From Corallococcus silvisoli (GTDB lineage Bacteria; Myxococcota; Myxococcia; Myxococcales; Myxococcaceae), in contig NZ_JAAAPJ010000030.1 in assembly GCF_009909145.1 (NCBI RefSeq), forward strand, positions 1 through 64,000: a stretch of 64,000 nt of DNA, written 5' to 3'. Both the position numbers and the translations under genes were made by a program. Below the pieces are notes generated by a model. The model was given only the letters and a program-made list of their open reading frames with translations, searched no databases and had not been told where the DNA came from. Below are positions 22,945 through 32,900 of this stretch, one piece after another. The number at the start of each line of letters is the position of its first letter. Positions within the stretch are counted from its first letter, which is position 1.

Positions 22945-25002
22945 ATGCGCACCTCTCGCCCTGTCCTCGTCACCGTCGCGGTGGTCGTCCTCGCCGTGGG
23001 CCTGTTCCTCGCACTGCGCTCGTCAGCGCCCTCCGCGCCACCAGCGCCAGCGCCAGTGGTTGCCCAGGCTCCCGCGCCGCCGTTGGACGCGGGGAGCACG
23101 GTGGCGCCGGCGCCGGTGAAGACGGTGGAGGCGCCGCCCGCGAAGCCGAATCACTTCGTGGGCTCGCAGGTGTGCGCGGACTGCCACGAAACGCAGCACG
23201 CCGGCTGGAAGCACGACTGGCACGCGCGCGCGCTTTCGCCCGCGGCGAAGCCATACGTGGTGGGCACGTTCGCGGCGGGCACGCATTTCCAGGGCGAGTC
23301 CAGCGAGGCGTGGATGCGCCGCGACGGGAAGAACTACCTGATGCGCACCAAGGGCGCGGACGGGAACCTGGGCGAGTGGCCGGTGCAGTGGGTGGTGGGC
23401 GGCAAGCGGATGCAGGACCCCATCACGCTGCTCCCGGACGGGCGCTGGCAGGTGCTGCCGGTGTACTTCCACGTGACGGGCAAGGGCGAGTGGGTGGACT
23501 ACTCGGAGAAGAAGCAGGGGGCGCTGGCGCCGGACCACCCGTTCTTCTGGGCGAACTTCCGCCGCAGCGCGCAGCATGCGTGCCTGGATTGCCACGTGAC
23601 GGGGCTGGACACGCGCTATGACCGGGCGAGCCACCAGTGGGAGACGAAGTTCGCGGACGCGGGCGTCGCGTGCGAGTCCTGTCACGGGCCCGGGGGGCGG
23701 CACGCGGAGTCGCAGGCGCCGGCGGACATCATCCAGCCGCGGAAGCTGCCCAAGGAGGAGGGCTTCGCGGTGTGCGCGCAGTGCCACGGGCCGCGCCGCA
23801 CGCTGTTCCCCATGCTGGACGCCGAGCACCGCTTCCAGCCCGGCCAGCGCTATGACGCGAGCTACCAGCCCATGGTGCTGCTGGTGGGCAACGAGCGCTC
23901 CGGTGACTTCTTCACCGACGGGCGCCCCAGCACCTCCAGCTTCGAGTACCAGGCGCTCATCCAGTCCCAGTGCCACCTGAAGGGAGGGGCCACGTGCCTG
24001 ACGTGCCACGCGGCGCCGCACGACCCGAGCGCCCCCAACGAGGTGAAGAAGCCGAAGACGGCCGTGGCGCGCACGGCGGTGAACGCGGCGACGTGCCAGG
24101 GCTGTCACGCGGAGGTGATGGCGCAGGGAGAGAAGCACACGCACCACAAGGCGGCCGCGGCGCAGGACTGCCTCGCGTGTCACATGCCGCCGGTGGTGTC
24201 GGGCGTGCTGGACCACTTCGCGGACCACGCGCTGGACGTGCCGGTGCCGCGGAACACGGCGCGCCATGACGTGCCCAACGCGTGCAACACCTGCCACACG
24301 AAGGAGACGCCGGACGCGATGGAGCAGGCGTTGACGAAGTGGTGGCCCCAGGCGGAGGTGCGTCAGCAGCGGCGGATCCGGCTGGCGGACGCGTTCGACG
24401 AGAAGACGGCGGCGGCAAGCCGGGGTTCGCTGGAGGCGGTGCTGGCGGACACGGCGGAGGCGGCGACGCTGCGGGGCGTGGCGGCGCAGCTCCTGGCGCG
24501 CCGGTTCAAGCACGACGCGGTGCCGGCGCTGCGGGCGGCGCTGAAGGGCACGACGGACAGCACGCTGCGCTCGGACATCATCGACGGGCTGGGCAGCGCG
24601 AACGCGCGTGAGGCGACGGAGGACCTGGTGGCGCTGTTGCAGGATGGCTCGCTGTGGGTGCGGCAGGGCGCGGCGCTGACGCTGGCCGCGTTCGGAGACC
24701 GGCGGGGCGTCCCCGCGCTGGAGATGCTGGCCCAGGCGCCGGAGACGCGGGGGCTGGTGCAGCCGCACGTGATGCTGGGGCAGCTGGCGATGCGCCGCCG
24801 GGACGTGGCCACCGCGACGCGCGAGTTCGAGCAGGCGCTGGACCTGCAGCCCTACAACGCGGATGTGCTGGTGCGGCTGGCCGACCTGTACATGGTGCAG
24901 GGCGACGTGGCGAAGGGCCGCGAGCGGCTGGAGGAAGCGCTCCGCTTCGACCCGCAGAGCCGCCCCGCGAAGCAGCGGCTGGGCATGATGCCGGCGCCGT
25001 GA
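22945..25002 (+). CDS. Octahaem c-type cytochrome with HEAT and TPR repeats
   Basis: The 685-residue protein begins with a signal anchor (SRPVLVTVAVVVLAVGLFLA) and a Pro/Ala linker. Eight CxxCH sites follow: CADCH, CLDCH, CESCH, CAQCH, CLTCH, CQGCH, CLACH and CNTCH. They span residues about 70-450 in a cytochrome c554-like arrangement. HEAT-like helical repeats follow (GVAAQLLARRFKHDAVPALR, VRQGAALTLAAFGDRRGVPA), then two C-terminal TPR units (FEQALDLQPYNADVLVRLAD). It should sit in the periplasm, attached to the inner membrane, and transfer electrons within a larger assembly organised by the repeats. The start is uncertain: GTG at 22903 is an in-frame alternative. Confidence 0.88.
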   Translation: MRTSRPVLVTVAVVVLAVGLFLALRSSAPSAPPAPAPVVAQAPAPPLDAGSTVAPAPVKTVEAPPAKPNHFVGSQVCADCHETQHAGWKHDWHARALSPAAKPYVVGTFAAGTHFQGESSEAWMRRDGKNYLMRTKGADGNLGEWPVQWVVGGKRMQDPITLLPDGRWQVLPVYFHVTGKGEWVDYSEKKQGALAPDHPFFWANFRRSAQHACLDCHVTGLDTRYDRASHQWETKFADAGVACESCHGPGGRHAESQAPADIIQPRKLPKEEGFAVCAQCHGPRRTLFPMLDAEHRFQPGQRYDASYQPMVLLVGNERSGDFFTDGRPSTSSFEYQALIQSQCHLKGGATCLTCHAAPHDPSAPNEVKKPKTAVARTAVNAATCQGCHAEVMAQGEKHTHHKAAAAQDCLACHMPPVVSGVLDHFADHALDVPVPRNTARHDVPNACNTCHTKETPDAMEQALTKWWPQAEVRQQRRIRLADAFDEKTAAASRGSLEAVLADTAEAATLRGVAAQLLARRFKHDAVPALRAALKGTTDSTLRSDIIDGLGSANAREATEDLVALLQDGSLWVRQGAALTLAAFGDRRGVPALEMLAQAPETRGLVQPHVMLGQLAMRRRDVATATREFEQALDLQPYNADVLVRLADLYMVQGDVAKGRERLEEALRFDPQSRPAKQRLGMMPAP

Positions 25003-25451
25003 GCGCTCAGTTCCGGACGGCGAGGATGCGCCGCCCCGGCACGTCCACGGCGTAGGTCGCGCCCATGTCCATGAGGGGCCCCTGCTTCTCGCAGAGCTGG
25101 GGCTTGAGCGCGCGCGGATGGAGCGCAGGCACACAGCCAGGGGCAGCCCGCGCATCCAGCGCCCCCCGTGTCGCGGATATCCAGACGTGGATTCCTTCCT
25201 CCCAAGCACTTGAGAGGAATTGAACCTTCGCCCAACCCCACCGGGAAGTCGCACCGTCGCTCGGCGGAGATGGCGCTCAACCTCGTCACGGTGCGGGCGG
25301 AGGAGGAACAGACCAGGGCGGAGCTCCGCGACGTCATGCCCTCTGGCGCACGGACCTGAACTCGCTCCCTCCCTCCAGGACAGAAGCCCTTCCGACGCAC
25401 GCGACGCACCTTGGGCCGACCCCTGTTGCAACCCACGCGTCAGGACGTGCC
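25003..25451. other. 449-base gap with a possible gene remnant
   Basis: No intact gene is seen. The minus strand carries a protein-like frame without start codon (25007-25276, listed separately). A plus-strand frame at 25168-25359 is not convincing. The promoter of the FG-GAP gene should lie in the last 100 bases, but no box is clear. Confidence 0.4.
25007..25276 (-). pseudogene. Possible 3' remnant of an unidentified gene
   Basis: On the minus strand a frame with no stops for about 89 codons ends at TGA 25007-25009. It reads like protein, for instance FLSSAWEEGIHVWIS, LKPQLCEKQGPLMDMG and a last stretch AVDVPGRRILAVRN. It has no ATG in its first 60 codons and is closed upstream by TGA at 25277-25279. 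That is what a 5'-deleted or frameshifted gene would leave. The family is not recognised, and chance in GC-rich DNA cannot be excluded. Confidence 0.3.
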
Positions 25452-26972
25452 ATGAACTCGCGAATCAGGAAGCACCCCCGCTCCTCTCCGCAGACCCTCC
25501 TGTGCCTGGGATTGCTGGGCCTCTCCGCTCCCGCCTGGGCGGCGGCCCCCCTCGGCTTCGCGCCCCCCGTGAACAGCGTCACCTCCCCGGGCCCCGAGGC
25601 CGTCACCGTGGGTGACTTCAACGCCGATGGACGGCTCGACGCCATCACCGCCAACCCCTCCGACAACAGCCTCTCCGTCCTCCTGGGCAACGGCGCCGGC
25701 GGCTTCGCCCCGGCCCCGAAGCGCGTGCCCTTCAACCCAGACACCTTCCCCAACGCCGTCATCACCGGCGGCTTCGGCGGGGCCAACACGCTCGACGTCG
25801 CGTACGTGGGCACCCGCGTCCTCGAGACGCTGAACGGCGACGGCGTGGACGGCTTCACGTCCTCCAGCCAGACCCTCATCCTCCCCCAAGGGGAATCCCT
25901 GCGCGGCATCACCTCCGCGAACTTCAACGGAGACACGCGCATCGACGTGGCGACCCTGTCCGCCCAGCCGCGCGTCGTCATCCTGCTCAACCAGGGGACG
26001 GGGGCGCCGCCGCAGACGCTCTTCCTGCCGCTGTCCGCGCCCGCCGTGGACCTCGCGGCGGCGGACATCACCGGTGACGGACACCCAGACCTCGTCACCG
26101 TGGACGCCTCCGGCCTCGTCACCCTCCTGGGCGGCAGGGGCGACGGCGCCTTCTATCCAAACAAGACCTATCCCAGCGCCGGGGGCGCGACCCGCGTGCT
26201 CCTGGCGGACGCCACCGGGGATGGCCGCAAGGACATCCTCGTCGCGGGCAACGGCTTCGTGTCCGTCCTGCCCGGCAACGGCAACGGCGAGTTCGGCGAG
26301 GCCCGCACCCTCTCCACCCAGGTCAACGCCACCGCCTTCGCGGCCGCGGACCTGAACCTCGACGGGTTCGTGGACGTGGCCCTCGCCTCCAGCGCCGCGT
26401 CCGGCATCACCGTGCTCCTCAACCCGGGCGACGGGGTCTTCGGTCAACCCACGACCCTGCCCACGAACCACCCGGTCTCCGCGCTGACGACGGGCGACTT
26501 CAACTCCGACGGGAAGCCGGACCTCATCGCGGCCCAGCGCGCGGGCAACACCGTCTCCGTGTTCCTCAACACCTCCACGGCGCTGAAGGCGGACGCCCGG
26601 GTGCAGCTCTTCGCCGGGCCCAACCTGGGCCTGCTCACGCCCTACATCCGCTACGAAGTGCGCGTCACCAACAACGGCCCCGCGGTGATGAACGCCGCCA
26701 CCGTGCGCTCCGCCCTGCCCGCCGGTCTGTCCGCCAGCTCCAGCGAATGCACGGCGTCCTCCGGCACCGTCACCTGCGGCTTCGGGCCCCTGGCGGTCGG
26801 CGCCACCCAGTCGCGCTTCTTCACCGTCCCCCTGGGCCTGCTCAACATCGGGCTGCCGTACACCGTGACGGCCACCCGCGTGGCGGGGGAGCCCGAGGAT
26901 CCGAACGCCGCCAACAACCAGGACTCGCGCCGCTGCACCGCGATCAGCATCCTGCTCGTCTCCTGCGATTGA
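25452..26972 (+). CDS. Secreted FG-GAP/VCBS repeat protein with DUF11-like C-terminus
   Basis: The 506-residue precursor has a Sec signal (TLLCLGLLGLSAPAWAAAP). Six to seven FG-GAP/VCBS repeats follow, each with a calcium-loop motif of the type GDFNADGRLDAI (also ANFNGDTRIDVA, ADITGDGHPDLV, ADATGDGRKDIL, ADLNLDGFVDVA, GDFNSDGKPDLI) and VLLGNGxGxF turns. They should form an integrin-like beta-propeller. Residues about 385-490 (VRVTNNGPAVMNAATVRSAL, then VTATRVAGEPEDPNAANN) match a DUF11-type repeat common in cell-surface proteins. The likely role is extracellular adhesion; no catalytic motif is present. Confidence 0.9.
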   Translation: MNSRIRKHPRSSPQTLLCLGLLGLSAPAWAAAPLGFAPPVNSVTSPGPEAVTVGDFNADGRLDAITANPSDNSLSVLLGNGAGGFAPAPKRVPFNPDTFPNAVITGGFGGANTLDVAYVGTRVLETLNGDGVDGFTSSSQTLILPQGESLRGITSANFNGDTRIDVATLSAQPRVVILLNQGTGAPPQTLFLPLSAPAVDLAAADITGDGHPDLVTVDASGLVTLLGGRGDGAFYPNKTYPSAGGATRVLLADATGDGRKDILVAGNGFVSVLPGNGNGEFGEARTLSTQVNATAFAAADLNLDGFVDVALASSAASGITVLLNPGDGVFGQPTTLPTNHPVSALTTGDFNSDGKPDLIAAQRAGNTVSVFLNTSTALKADARVQLFAGPNLGLLTPYIRYEVRVTNNGPAVMNAATVRSALPAGLSASSSECTASSGTVTCGFGPLAVGATQSRFFTVPLGLLNIGLPYTVTATRVAGEPEDPNAANNQDSRRCTAISILLVSCD

Positions 26973-26987
26973 GGGCCGCGGCCCTGG

Positions 26988-27029
26988 CATGTCCTGGGTC
27001 CCGCGGTGCCATCCGGGACCCCGGGCATG
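26988..27029 (+). terminator. Strong hairpin after the FG-GAP gene
   Basis: Two 16-base arms (26988-27003 and 27014-27029) pair at 14 of 16 positions around a 10-base loop, with the perfect inner part GGGTCCCG/CGGGACCC. It begins 15 bases after the stop codon. No T-run follows. It separates the FG-GAP gene from the efflux operon. Confidence 0.65.
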
Positions 27030-27143
27030 TCTGTCCATTCACTGATGAGCAGTCACCCGCATGTCTGTGTTGTCCATTGGAGCAGTGGGGGCGCGAACCC
27101 GTGGCGGGGGGGTGGCTTCGCCCCTACCTGGGGAGCACCCCTT

Positions 27144-28757
27144 ATGAACGCACTTCTGTTCGCAGCCCTGCTGGCCCAGACCGGAACCCCCGGCGCGGTT
27201 CCCGCTCAGCCCGGCTCCGGACACCCCGTGGCCCTGGCGCAGAACACCGCGCCCATGCAGCGCGCCCCCCAGGCTCCCGCGCCGGCCACGCCCACCGCGC
27301 CCGCGACGAACGCGCCCCCGCCCACCGCGCCGGCCCCCAACGCGGCCTCGCCAAACACGCGGGCGCCTGTCCCCCGCGCGCCGAACGCTCCCGCACGGGA
27401 AGCCCCTCGCGCCGGCACGCCCGCGGCCCAGGACCCGGACTCCGTCCCGGAGGTGCCACCCCCCTTCCACGCGGACGTGTCGGATCCGCTGCTGGCGCCG
27501 GTGCCTCCCGCCCCCCTTCAGCTCCAGTCCTGGAACGAAGCGCTCACGCTGCTGCGCCAGCGCTCCACCGACCTCCAGGCGGCGCTGGGCCAGGTGGAGG
27601 CGGCCGCGGGCGCGTGGCGCATCGCGCTCTCCAACCTGCTGCCCAACGTCAGCGGCAACCTGTCCGCCCAGTACAACCTGCTCAACCCGAGCTTCATCTT
27701 CTTCGACGGGGGGACGGTGCCGACGAGCGGGGCCGGCAGCACCCCCACGGACCTGCTGGGCGTGGGCGTCCTCAACGCGACCGTGCCGGTGGTGGACCTG
27801 GCCAGCCTCTATGCCCTGGGCAGCGCGAAGCAGACGCGGCGCACCGCCGCCCTGTCCCTGGCGGAGACGCGCCGGCAGCTCACCCGGGGGCTCGCGCAGG
27901 CCCTGGTGTCGGTGTCCTCCATGGAGCGGCTGGCGGAGGTCAACCGCGTCAACCTGCGCACCGCGCTGGAGCGGCTGTCGCTCGCGCAGCGCCGCTTCGA
28001 CCTGGGCGCCGGCACCCGGCTGGACGTCGTGCGCGTGGAGCAGGACGCGCAGACCGCCCGCCGCAACCTCGTCACCGGTGACGAGAACCTGCGCAAGGCC
28101 CGCGAGTCCCTGGGGCTCGCCCTGGGCACCCCGGGCGCGGTGGGGCTCAGACAGGGCCTGGAGCTGACCACGCTCCTCCAGGGCACGAGCCAGTCCTGTC
28201 ACACGCTGGAGTCGCTGTCGAACCGGGCGGACATCGCCGCCTCGCGCTCCCGGCTGCTGGTGGCGGAGCGCGCCATCGGCGAGGTGAAGCGGCAGTACGC
28301 CCCCACCCTGGACCTCACCAGCGGCACCTATGCCTTCACCGTCAACCCGGGCTTCGCCAAGGTCCCCATCTGGAACGTCGGCGCCAGCCTGGTGCTGCCC
28401 TTCTGGGATGGCGGCGCGCGCGAGGGCCGGATGCGCCAGGCGCGCGGCCAGCTGGAGCAGGCCCACGCGGACATCACCGCGCGCGAGCGCAACATCGCCG
28501 TGGAGGTGACGCAGGCGAAGCGCGCCGTGCAGGTGACGCTGGCGACGCGCGAGTTGGCGGACCGCGAGCGCCAGCTGGCGGAAGAGAATGACCGGCTCAC
28601 CCGCCGCAGCTTCGAGGTGGGCACCGGAACAAGCCTGGAGCTGGTGGAGTCGGCCGGGGCCCTGCGGCAGGCGGAGCTGGATCTGGTCATCACCGACTTC
28701 CAGTTCCACCAGGCCCAGGTGGATGCATTCCTGTCGGAGGCAGCATGCGATTGGTGA
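27144..28757 (+). CDS. TolC-family outer membrane efflux protein
   Basis: The 537-residue protein is the outer-membrane channel of a tripartite exporter. It starts with a short signal-like MNALLFAALLAQ. About 100 residues of Ala/Pro/Thr-rich low complexity follow, unusual for TolC. From residue 120 there are two OEP repeats: WNEALTLLRQRSTDLQAALG, RFDLGAGTRLDVVRVEQD, and in the second copy RQARGQLEQAHADITARERN and SFEVGTGTSLELVESAGALR. GGGAG sits 8 bases before the ATG. Its 3' end overlaps the adaptor gene by 13 bases. Confidence 0.92.
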   Translation: MNALLFAALLAQTGTPGAVPAQPGSGHPVALAQNTAPMQRAPQAPAPATPTAPATNAPPPTAPAPNAASPNTRAPVPRAPNAPAREAPRAGTPAAQDPDSVPEVPPPFHADVSDPLLAPVPPAPLQLQSWNEALTLLRQRSTDLQAALGQVEAAAGAWRIALSNLLPNVSGNLSAQYNLLNPSFIFFDGGTVPTSGAGSTPTDLLGVGVLNATVPVVDLASLYALGSAKQTRRTAALSLAETRRQLTRGLAQALVSVSSMERLAEVNRVNLRTALERLSLAQRRFDLGAGTRLDVVRVEQDAQTARRNLVTGDENLRKARESLGLALGTPGAVGLRQGLELTTLLQGTSQSCHTLESLSNRADIAASRSRLLVAERAIGEVKRQYAPTLDLTSGTYAFTVNPGFAKVPIWNVGASLVLPFWDGGAREGRMRQARGQLEQAHADITARERNIAVEVTQAKRAVQVTLATRELADRERQLAEENDRLTRRSFEVGTGTSLELVESAGALRQAELDLVITDFQFHQAQVDAFLSEAACDW

Positions 28758-29947
28758 GGGGCGGTTGGGGTACGTGGGGGCTCGTCCTCGCGCTGGCGGG
28801 AGCATGCAGCGGCAAGGACCCCGGCCAGTCCACGCCCGGCGGGGGGCCGCAGGCGGGCAAGCAGAGCCAGGGCGGCGGCAAGCCCGTGTCCGTGCAGGTG
28901 CTCCAGGTGAAGCCCGGCACGGTGCGCGACATCGGCGAGTACGTGGGCACGCTCATCTCCCGGCGCAGCATCACCATCTACCCGCAGGTGGCCGGCTACG
29001 TGAAATCCATCCCCATCCGCCCTGGCGTCCCGGTGAAGACCGGGCAGGTGCTGCTGGTGGTGGATCCGCGCCAGGAGCAGGCCAACCTGCGCGCGACCCA
29101 GGCCCAGAAGTCCTCCGCCGTCGCCAGCCGCGAATACGCGCGCCGGACGCGCGAGCGCAGCGCGCAGCTGCTCAAGGAAGGGCTCGTCAGCCGCCAGGAC
29201 TACGAACAGGCCGTGGCCCAGGCGGAGCAGGCCGACGCCCAGGCCCAGGCGGTGGAGGCGCAGATCCAGAACCAGCAGGTGCAGCTGGGGTTCTTCAACG
29301 TGAGCGCCCCCTTCGACGGCGTCGTCGGCGACATCCCGGTGAAGCTGGGCGACTACGTCACGCCCCAGACGGGCCTCACCATCGTGGACCAGGCCGAGCT
29401 GCTGGAGCTGTCCGTGCAGGTGCCGGTGGACCAGGCCGCGCGCGTGAAGCTGGGCCAGACGCCGCTGGAGGTGGTGGACGTGGACGGGAAGGCGCTCGTG
29501 CGCGCGCCCGCGTTCTTCATCGCCAGCACGCCCAACCCCACCACCCAGCTGGTGGAGGTGAAGGCCGCCTTCCGGAACACCGGAGGGCTGAGGGCCGGCC
29601 AGCTGGTGCGCGCGCAGCTGGTCTACGACGTGCGCGAGGCCTTGACCATGCCCACCACCGCGGTGACACGGCAGGGCAGCCAGTCCTTCGCCATGGTGGT
29701 GGGCCAGGGCGACGCCGGCACCGTGGCGAAGCGCCAGCCGGTGACGCTGGGGCTCGTCGAGGGCAACGACTACGAGGTCCTGAAGGGCCTGGACGCGGGC
29801 ACGCAGGTGGTCATCAGCGGCGTGCAGCAGCTGCGCGACGGCATGCCCATCCAGCCCAGGCCCGCAGAACCGAAGCAGGGCCAGAGCGAAGCCATGCCCC
29901 TGCCGCCGCCACAGGGCACGGGCGGCGGCGCGGACGCGGGTCGGTAG
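28745..29947 (+). CDS. RND efflux periplasmic adaptor (membrane fusion) lipoprotein
   Basis: The 400-residue protein has a lipoprotein signal (VLALAGACSGKDP). Barrel-sandwich segments (IGEYVGTLISRRSITIYPQV, SIPIRPGVPVKTGQVLLVVD) flank a helical hairpin (residues 110-170, TQAQKSSAVASREYARRTRE), then the hybrid FFNVSAPFDGVVGDIPVKLG, beta-barrel and membrane-proximal domains. This is the AcrA/MexA architecture. It links the RND pump to the TolC-like channel encoded by its neighbours. The start overlaps the channel gene, and 9 bases separate it from the pump gene. Confidence 0.95.
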   Translation: MRLVRGGWGTWGLVLALAGACSGKDPGQSTPGGGPQAGKQSQGGGKPVSVQVLQVKPGTVRDIGEYVGTLISRRSITIYPQVAGYVKSIPIRPGVPVKTGQVLLVVDPRQEQANLRATQAQKSSAVASREYARRTRERSAQLLKEGLVSRQDYEQAVAQAEQADAQAQAVEAQIQNQQVQLGFFNVSAPFDGVVGDIPVKLGDYVTPQTGLTIVDQAELLELSVQVPVDQAARVKLGQTPLEVVDVDGKALVRAPAFFIASTPNPTTQLVEVKAAFRNTGGLRAGQLVRAQLVYDVREALTMPTTAVTRQGSQSFAMVVGQGDAGTVAKRQPVTLGLVEGNDYEVLKGLDAGTQVVISGVQQLRDGMPIQPRPAEPKQGQSEAMPLPPPQGTGGGADAGR

Positions 29948-29956
29948 GGGGCCGCC

Positions 29957-32900
29957 ATGCACTTCTCCGACTTCTTCATCCGGCGCCCCGTCTTCGCGAG
30001 CGTGGTGTCCATCCTCATCACGCTCGTGGGCGCCATCTCCATCCCCGGCCTCCCCATCGAGCAGTACCCGGAGCTGGCGCTGCCGCAGGTGCAGATCACC
30101 GCCACGTACACCGGCGCGTCCGCGGAGACGGTGGAGAGCTCCGTCACCACGGTGCTGGAGCGCCAGCTCAACGGCATGGAGGGCATGCGCTACCTGGCCT
30201 CCACCAGCACCGACGACGGCCAGTGCTCCATCATCGCCACCTTCGACCCGTCGCGAGACCCGGACCTGGCGGCGGTGGACGCGCAGAACCGCGTGGCCAC
30301 CGCCACGCCGCAGCTCCCCGCGCAGGTCAACGCCCTGGGCATCACCGTGCGCAAGGCGCAGACGCAGCTGCTCGTGGCCTTTGGCATCTTCGACAAGGAG
30401 AAGCGCTACGACCCGGAGTTCCTCAGCAACTACGCGGACGTCTTCATCCGCGACGCGCTCCTGCGCGTGAAGGGCGTGGGCGACGTGCGCATCTTCGGCG
30501 AGCGCCGCTTCGCCATGCGCCTGTGGCTGGACCCCACGGAGCTGGCCCGGCGCAAGCTCACCGCCCAGGACGTGGTCCTCGCGCTGCAGGAGCAGAACGT
30601 CCAGGTGGGCGCGGGCAAGGTGGGCCAGGCGCCCACCGCCAGCGACCAGGCGTACCAGCTGTCCCTCCAGGTGAACGGGCAGCTGTCGTCCGCCAAGGAG
30701 TTCGAGAACATCGTCGTGCAGCGCGGGGCGGACGGCGCCCTGGTGCGCATCCGCGACGTGGGCCGCGCGCAGCTGGGCGCGGAGAGCTACACGCAGCTCC
30801 TGCGCTTCGACGGGCAGGACGCGGTGGGTCTGGGCATCACCCAGCTGCCGCGCTCCAACGCGCTGCAGGTGCGCGAGGGCGTGGAGGCGGAGCTCAAGCG
30901 GCTGTCGGTCAACTTCCCGCCCGGCCTCACCTACAAGGTGGCGTTCGACACGACGCTCGCGGTGAGCGCGTCCATCCGGGAGGTGCTCCAGTCGCTGGGC
31001 GAGGCCATCCTGCTGGTCATCATCGTCATCTTCATCTTCCTGCACGGCTGGCGCAGCGTGCTGGTCGCGGTGACGACGCTGCCGGTGTCGCTGGTGGGCA
31101 CGTTCATGTTCGTGAACGCGTTCGGCTTCTCCCTCAACACGCTGACGCTGTTCGGCCTGACGCTGGCCACGGGCCTGGTGGTGGATGACGCCATCGTCGT
31201 CATCGAGAACGTCGAGCGCGTGATGGAGCACGACAAGCTGGACGCGCACACGGCCACCTCCCGAGGCATGCAGCAGGTGTCCGGCGTCGTGGTGGCCACC
31301 GCGCTGGTGCTCTCCGCGGTGTTCATCCCGGTGTCGTTCTTCCCCGGCACGACGGGCGCCATCTACCGCCAGTTCGCCCTCACCATCGCCTTCTCCATCA
31401 GCCTCTCCGCGCTGGTCGCCCTCACCCTGTCCCCCGCGCTGTGCGCGCGCCTGCTGCGCGCCAACGAGGGCAAGAAGTTCCTGCTGGCGCGCAAGTTCGA
31501 CGACGGGCTGGATTCGCTCCGGCGCGGCTATGGGAAGCTGCTGGGCTTCATGCTGGGCAAGGCGCGCTGGCTCGTCGTCGCCGCGTTCGTCGTGTTCCTC
31601 GCCGCCACGGGGCTGCTCTACCGCTCCGTGCCCAGCGGCTTCATCCCGGACGAGGACCAGGCCTACCTCATCGTCGCGGTGCAGGGCCCGGAGGGCACGT
31701 CGCTGGAGTACACGCGGCAGGTGCTCCTCCAGGTGGAGGCCATCCTCCACAAGCAGCCGGAGGTCATCGACATCTTCACCGTGGGCGGCTTCTCCCTGCT
31801 GGGCACGGGCGCCAACTACGGCTCGCTCTTCATCAACCTGAAGCCCTGGGAGGAGCGCAAGAAGAAGGAGGAGAGCGTCGCGTCCATGGTGGAGCGGCTG
31901 CGCGGCCCGCTGTCGCAGGTGGGCGGCGCGCGGGTGCTGCCGCTGCAGCCGCCCGCCATCCGGGGCGTGGGCAGCGTGGGCGGCTTCGAGTTCGTGCTGG
32001 AGGACCAGGAGGGCGCCCACTCGCTGGAGGAGCTGGCGCAGGCGACCCAGGCGCTGGTGGGCAAGGCGAACCAGGAGCCCCGGCTGCGCGGCGTGTTCTC
32101 CGCGTACTCCGCGGGCTCGCCCCAGCTCAACATCGAGGTGGACCGCGAGAAGGCCAAGGCGCAGGGCGTGCCCCTGAGCGCGGTGTTCTCCACGCTCCAG
32201 GTGTACATGGGCAGCCAGTACGTGAACGACTTCACCTTCGCCAACCGCGTCTACCGCGTGTTCGTGCAGGCGGCCATCCCCTTCCGCGACAACCCGAAGG
32301 ACATCGGCAGCTTCTACGTGCGCTCGGACTCCGGAGGCATGGTGCCGCTGGAGGCGCTGGTGAAGCTCACCCCCGTCGCCACCGCGCAGACCATCAGCCA
32401 CTACAACCTCTTCCGCGCCGCGAACATCAACGGCCAGGGCCGGCCCGGCGTCAGCACGGGCCAGTCACTGCAGATCATGGAGAACCTGGCCCAGCAGACG
32501 CTGCCCCCCGGCTTCACCTACGAGTGGACCGGCCTGTCCCTGGAGCAGAAGAGCGCGGGCAACACGGTGCTCGTCATCTTCGCGCTGGGCATCATCTTCG
32601 TCTTCCTGGTGCTGTCCGCCCAGTACGAGAGCTTCGCCCTGCCCTTCGTCGTCATGCTCGCGGTGCCCGTGGCGATGCTGGGCGCGCTGCTCCTGCAGAC
32701 CCTGCGCGGGCTGGTGAACGACGTGTTCTGTCAGGTGGGCCTGGTGATGCTGGTGGGGCTCGCGTCGAAGAACGCCATCCTCATCGTGGAGTTCGGTGAA
32801 CAGCTGCGCGCCCAGGGCCAAGGCGTGGTGGAGTCCGCCATCAACGCGGCGGAGACGCGGCTGCGCCCCATCCTGATGACGTCCTTCGCGTTCCTCTTCG

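Noticed and set aside
25190..25240. T-arm-like GGTTCAATTCC on the minus strand, suggesting a tRNA
   Set aside because: The T stem does not pair, and no acceptor, D or anticodon arm can be folded around it.
28328..32401. A 1357-codon open frame on the minus strand opposite the efflux operon
   Set aside because: It is antisense to a clear TolC/adaptor/RND operon, is rich in His/Arg/Leu without domains, and arises from third-position GC bias.
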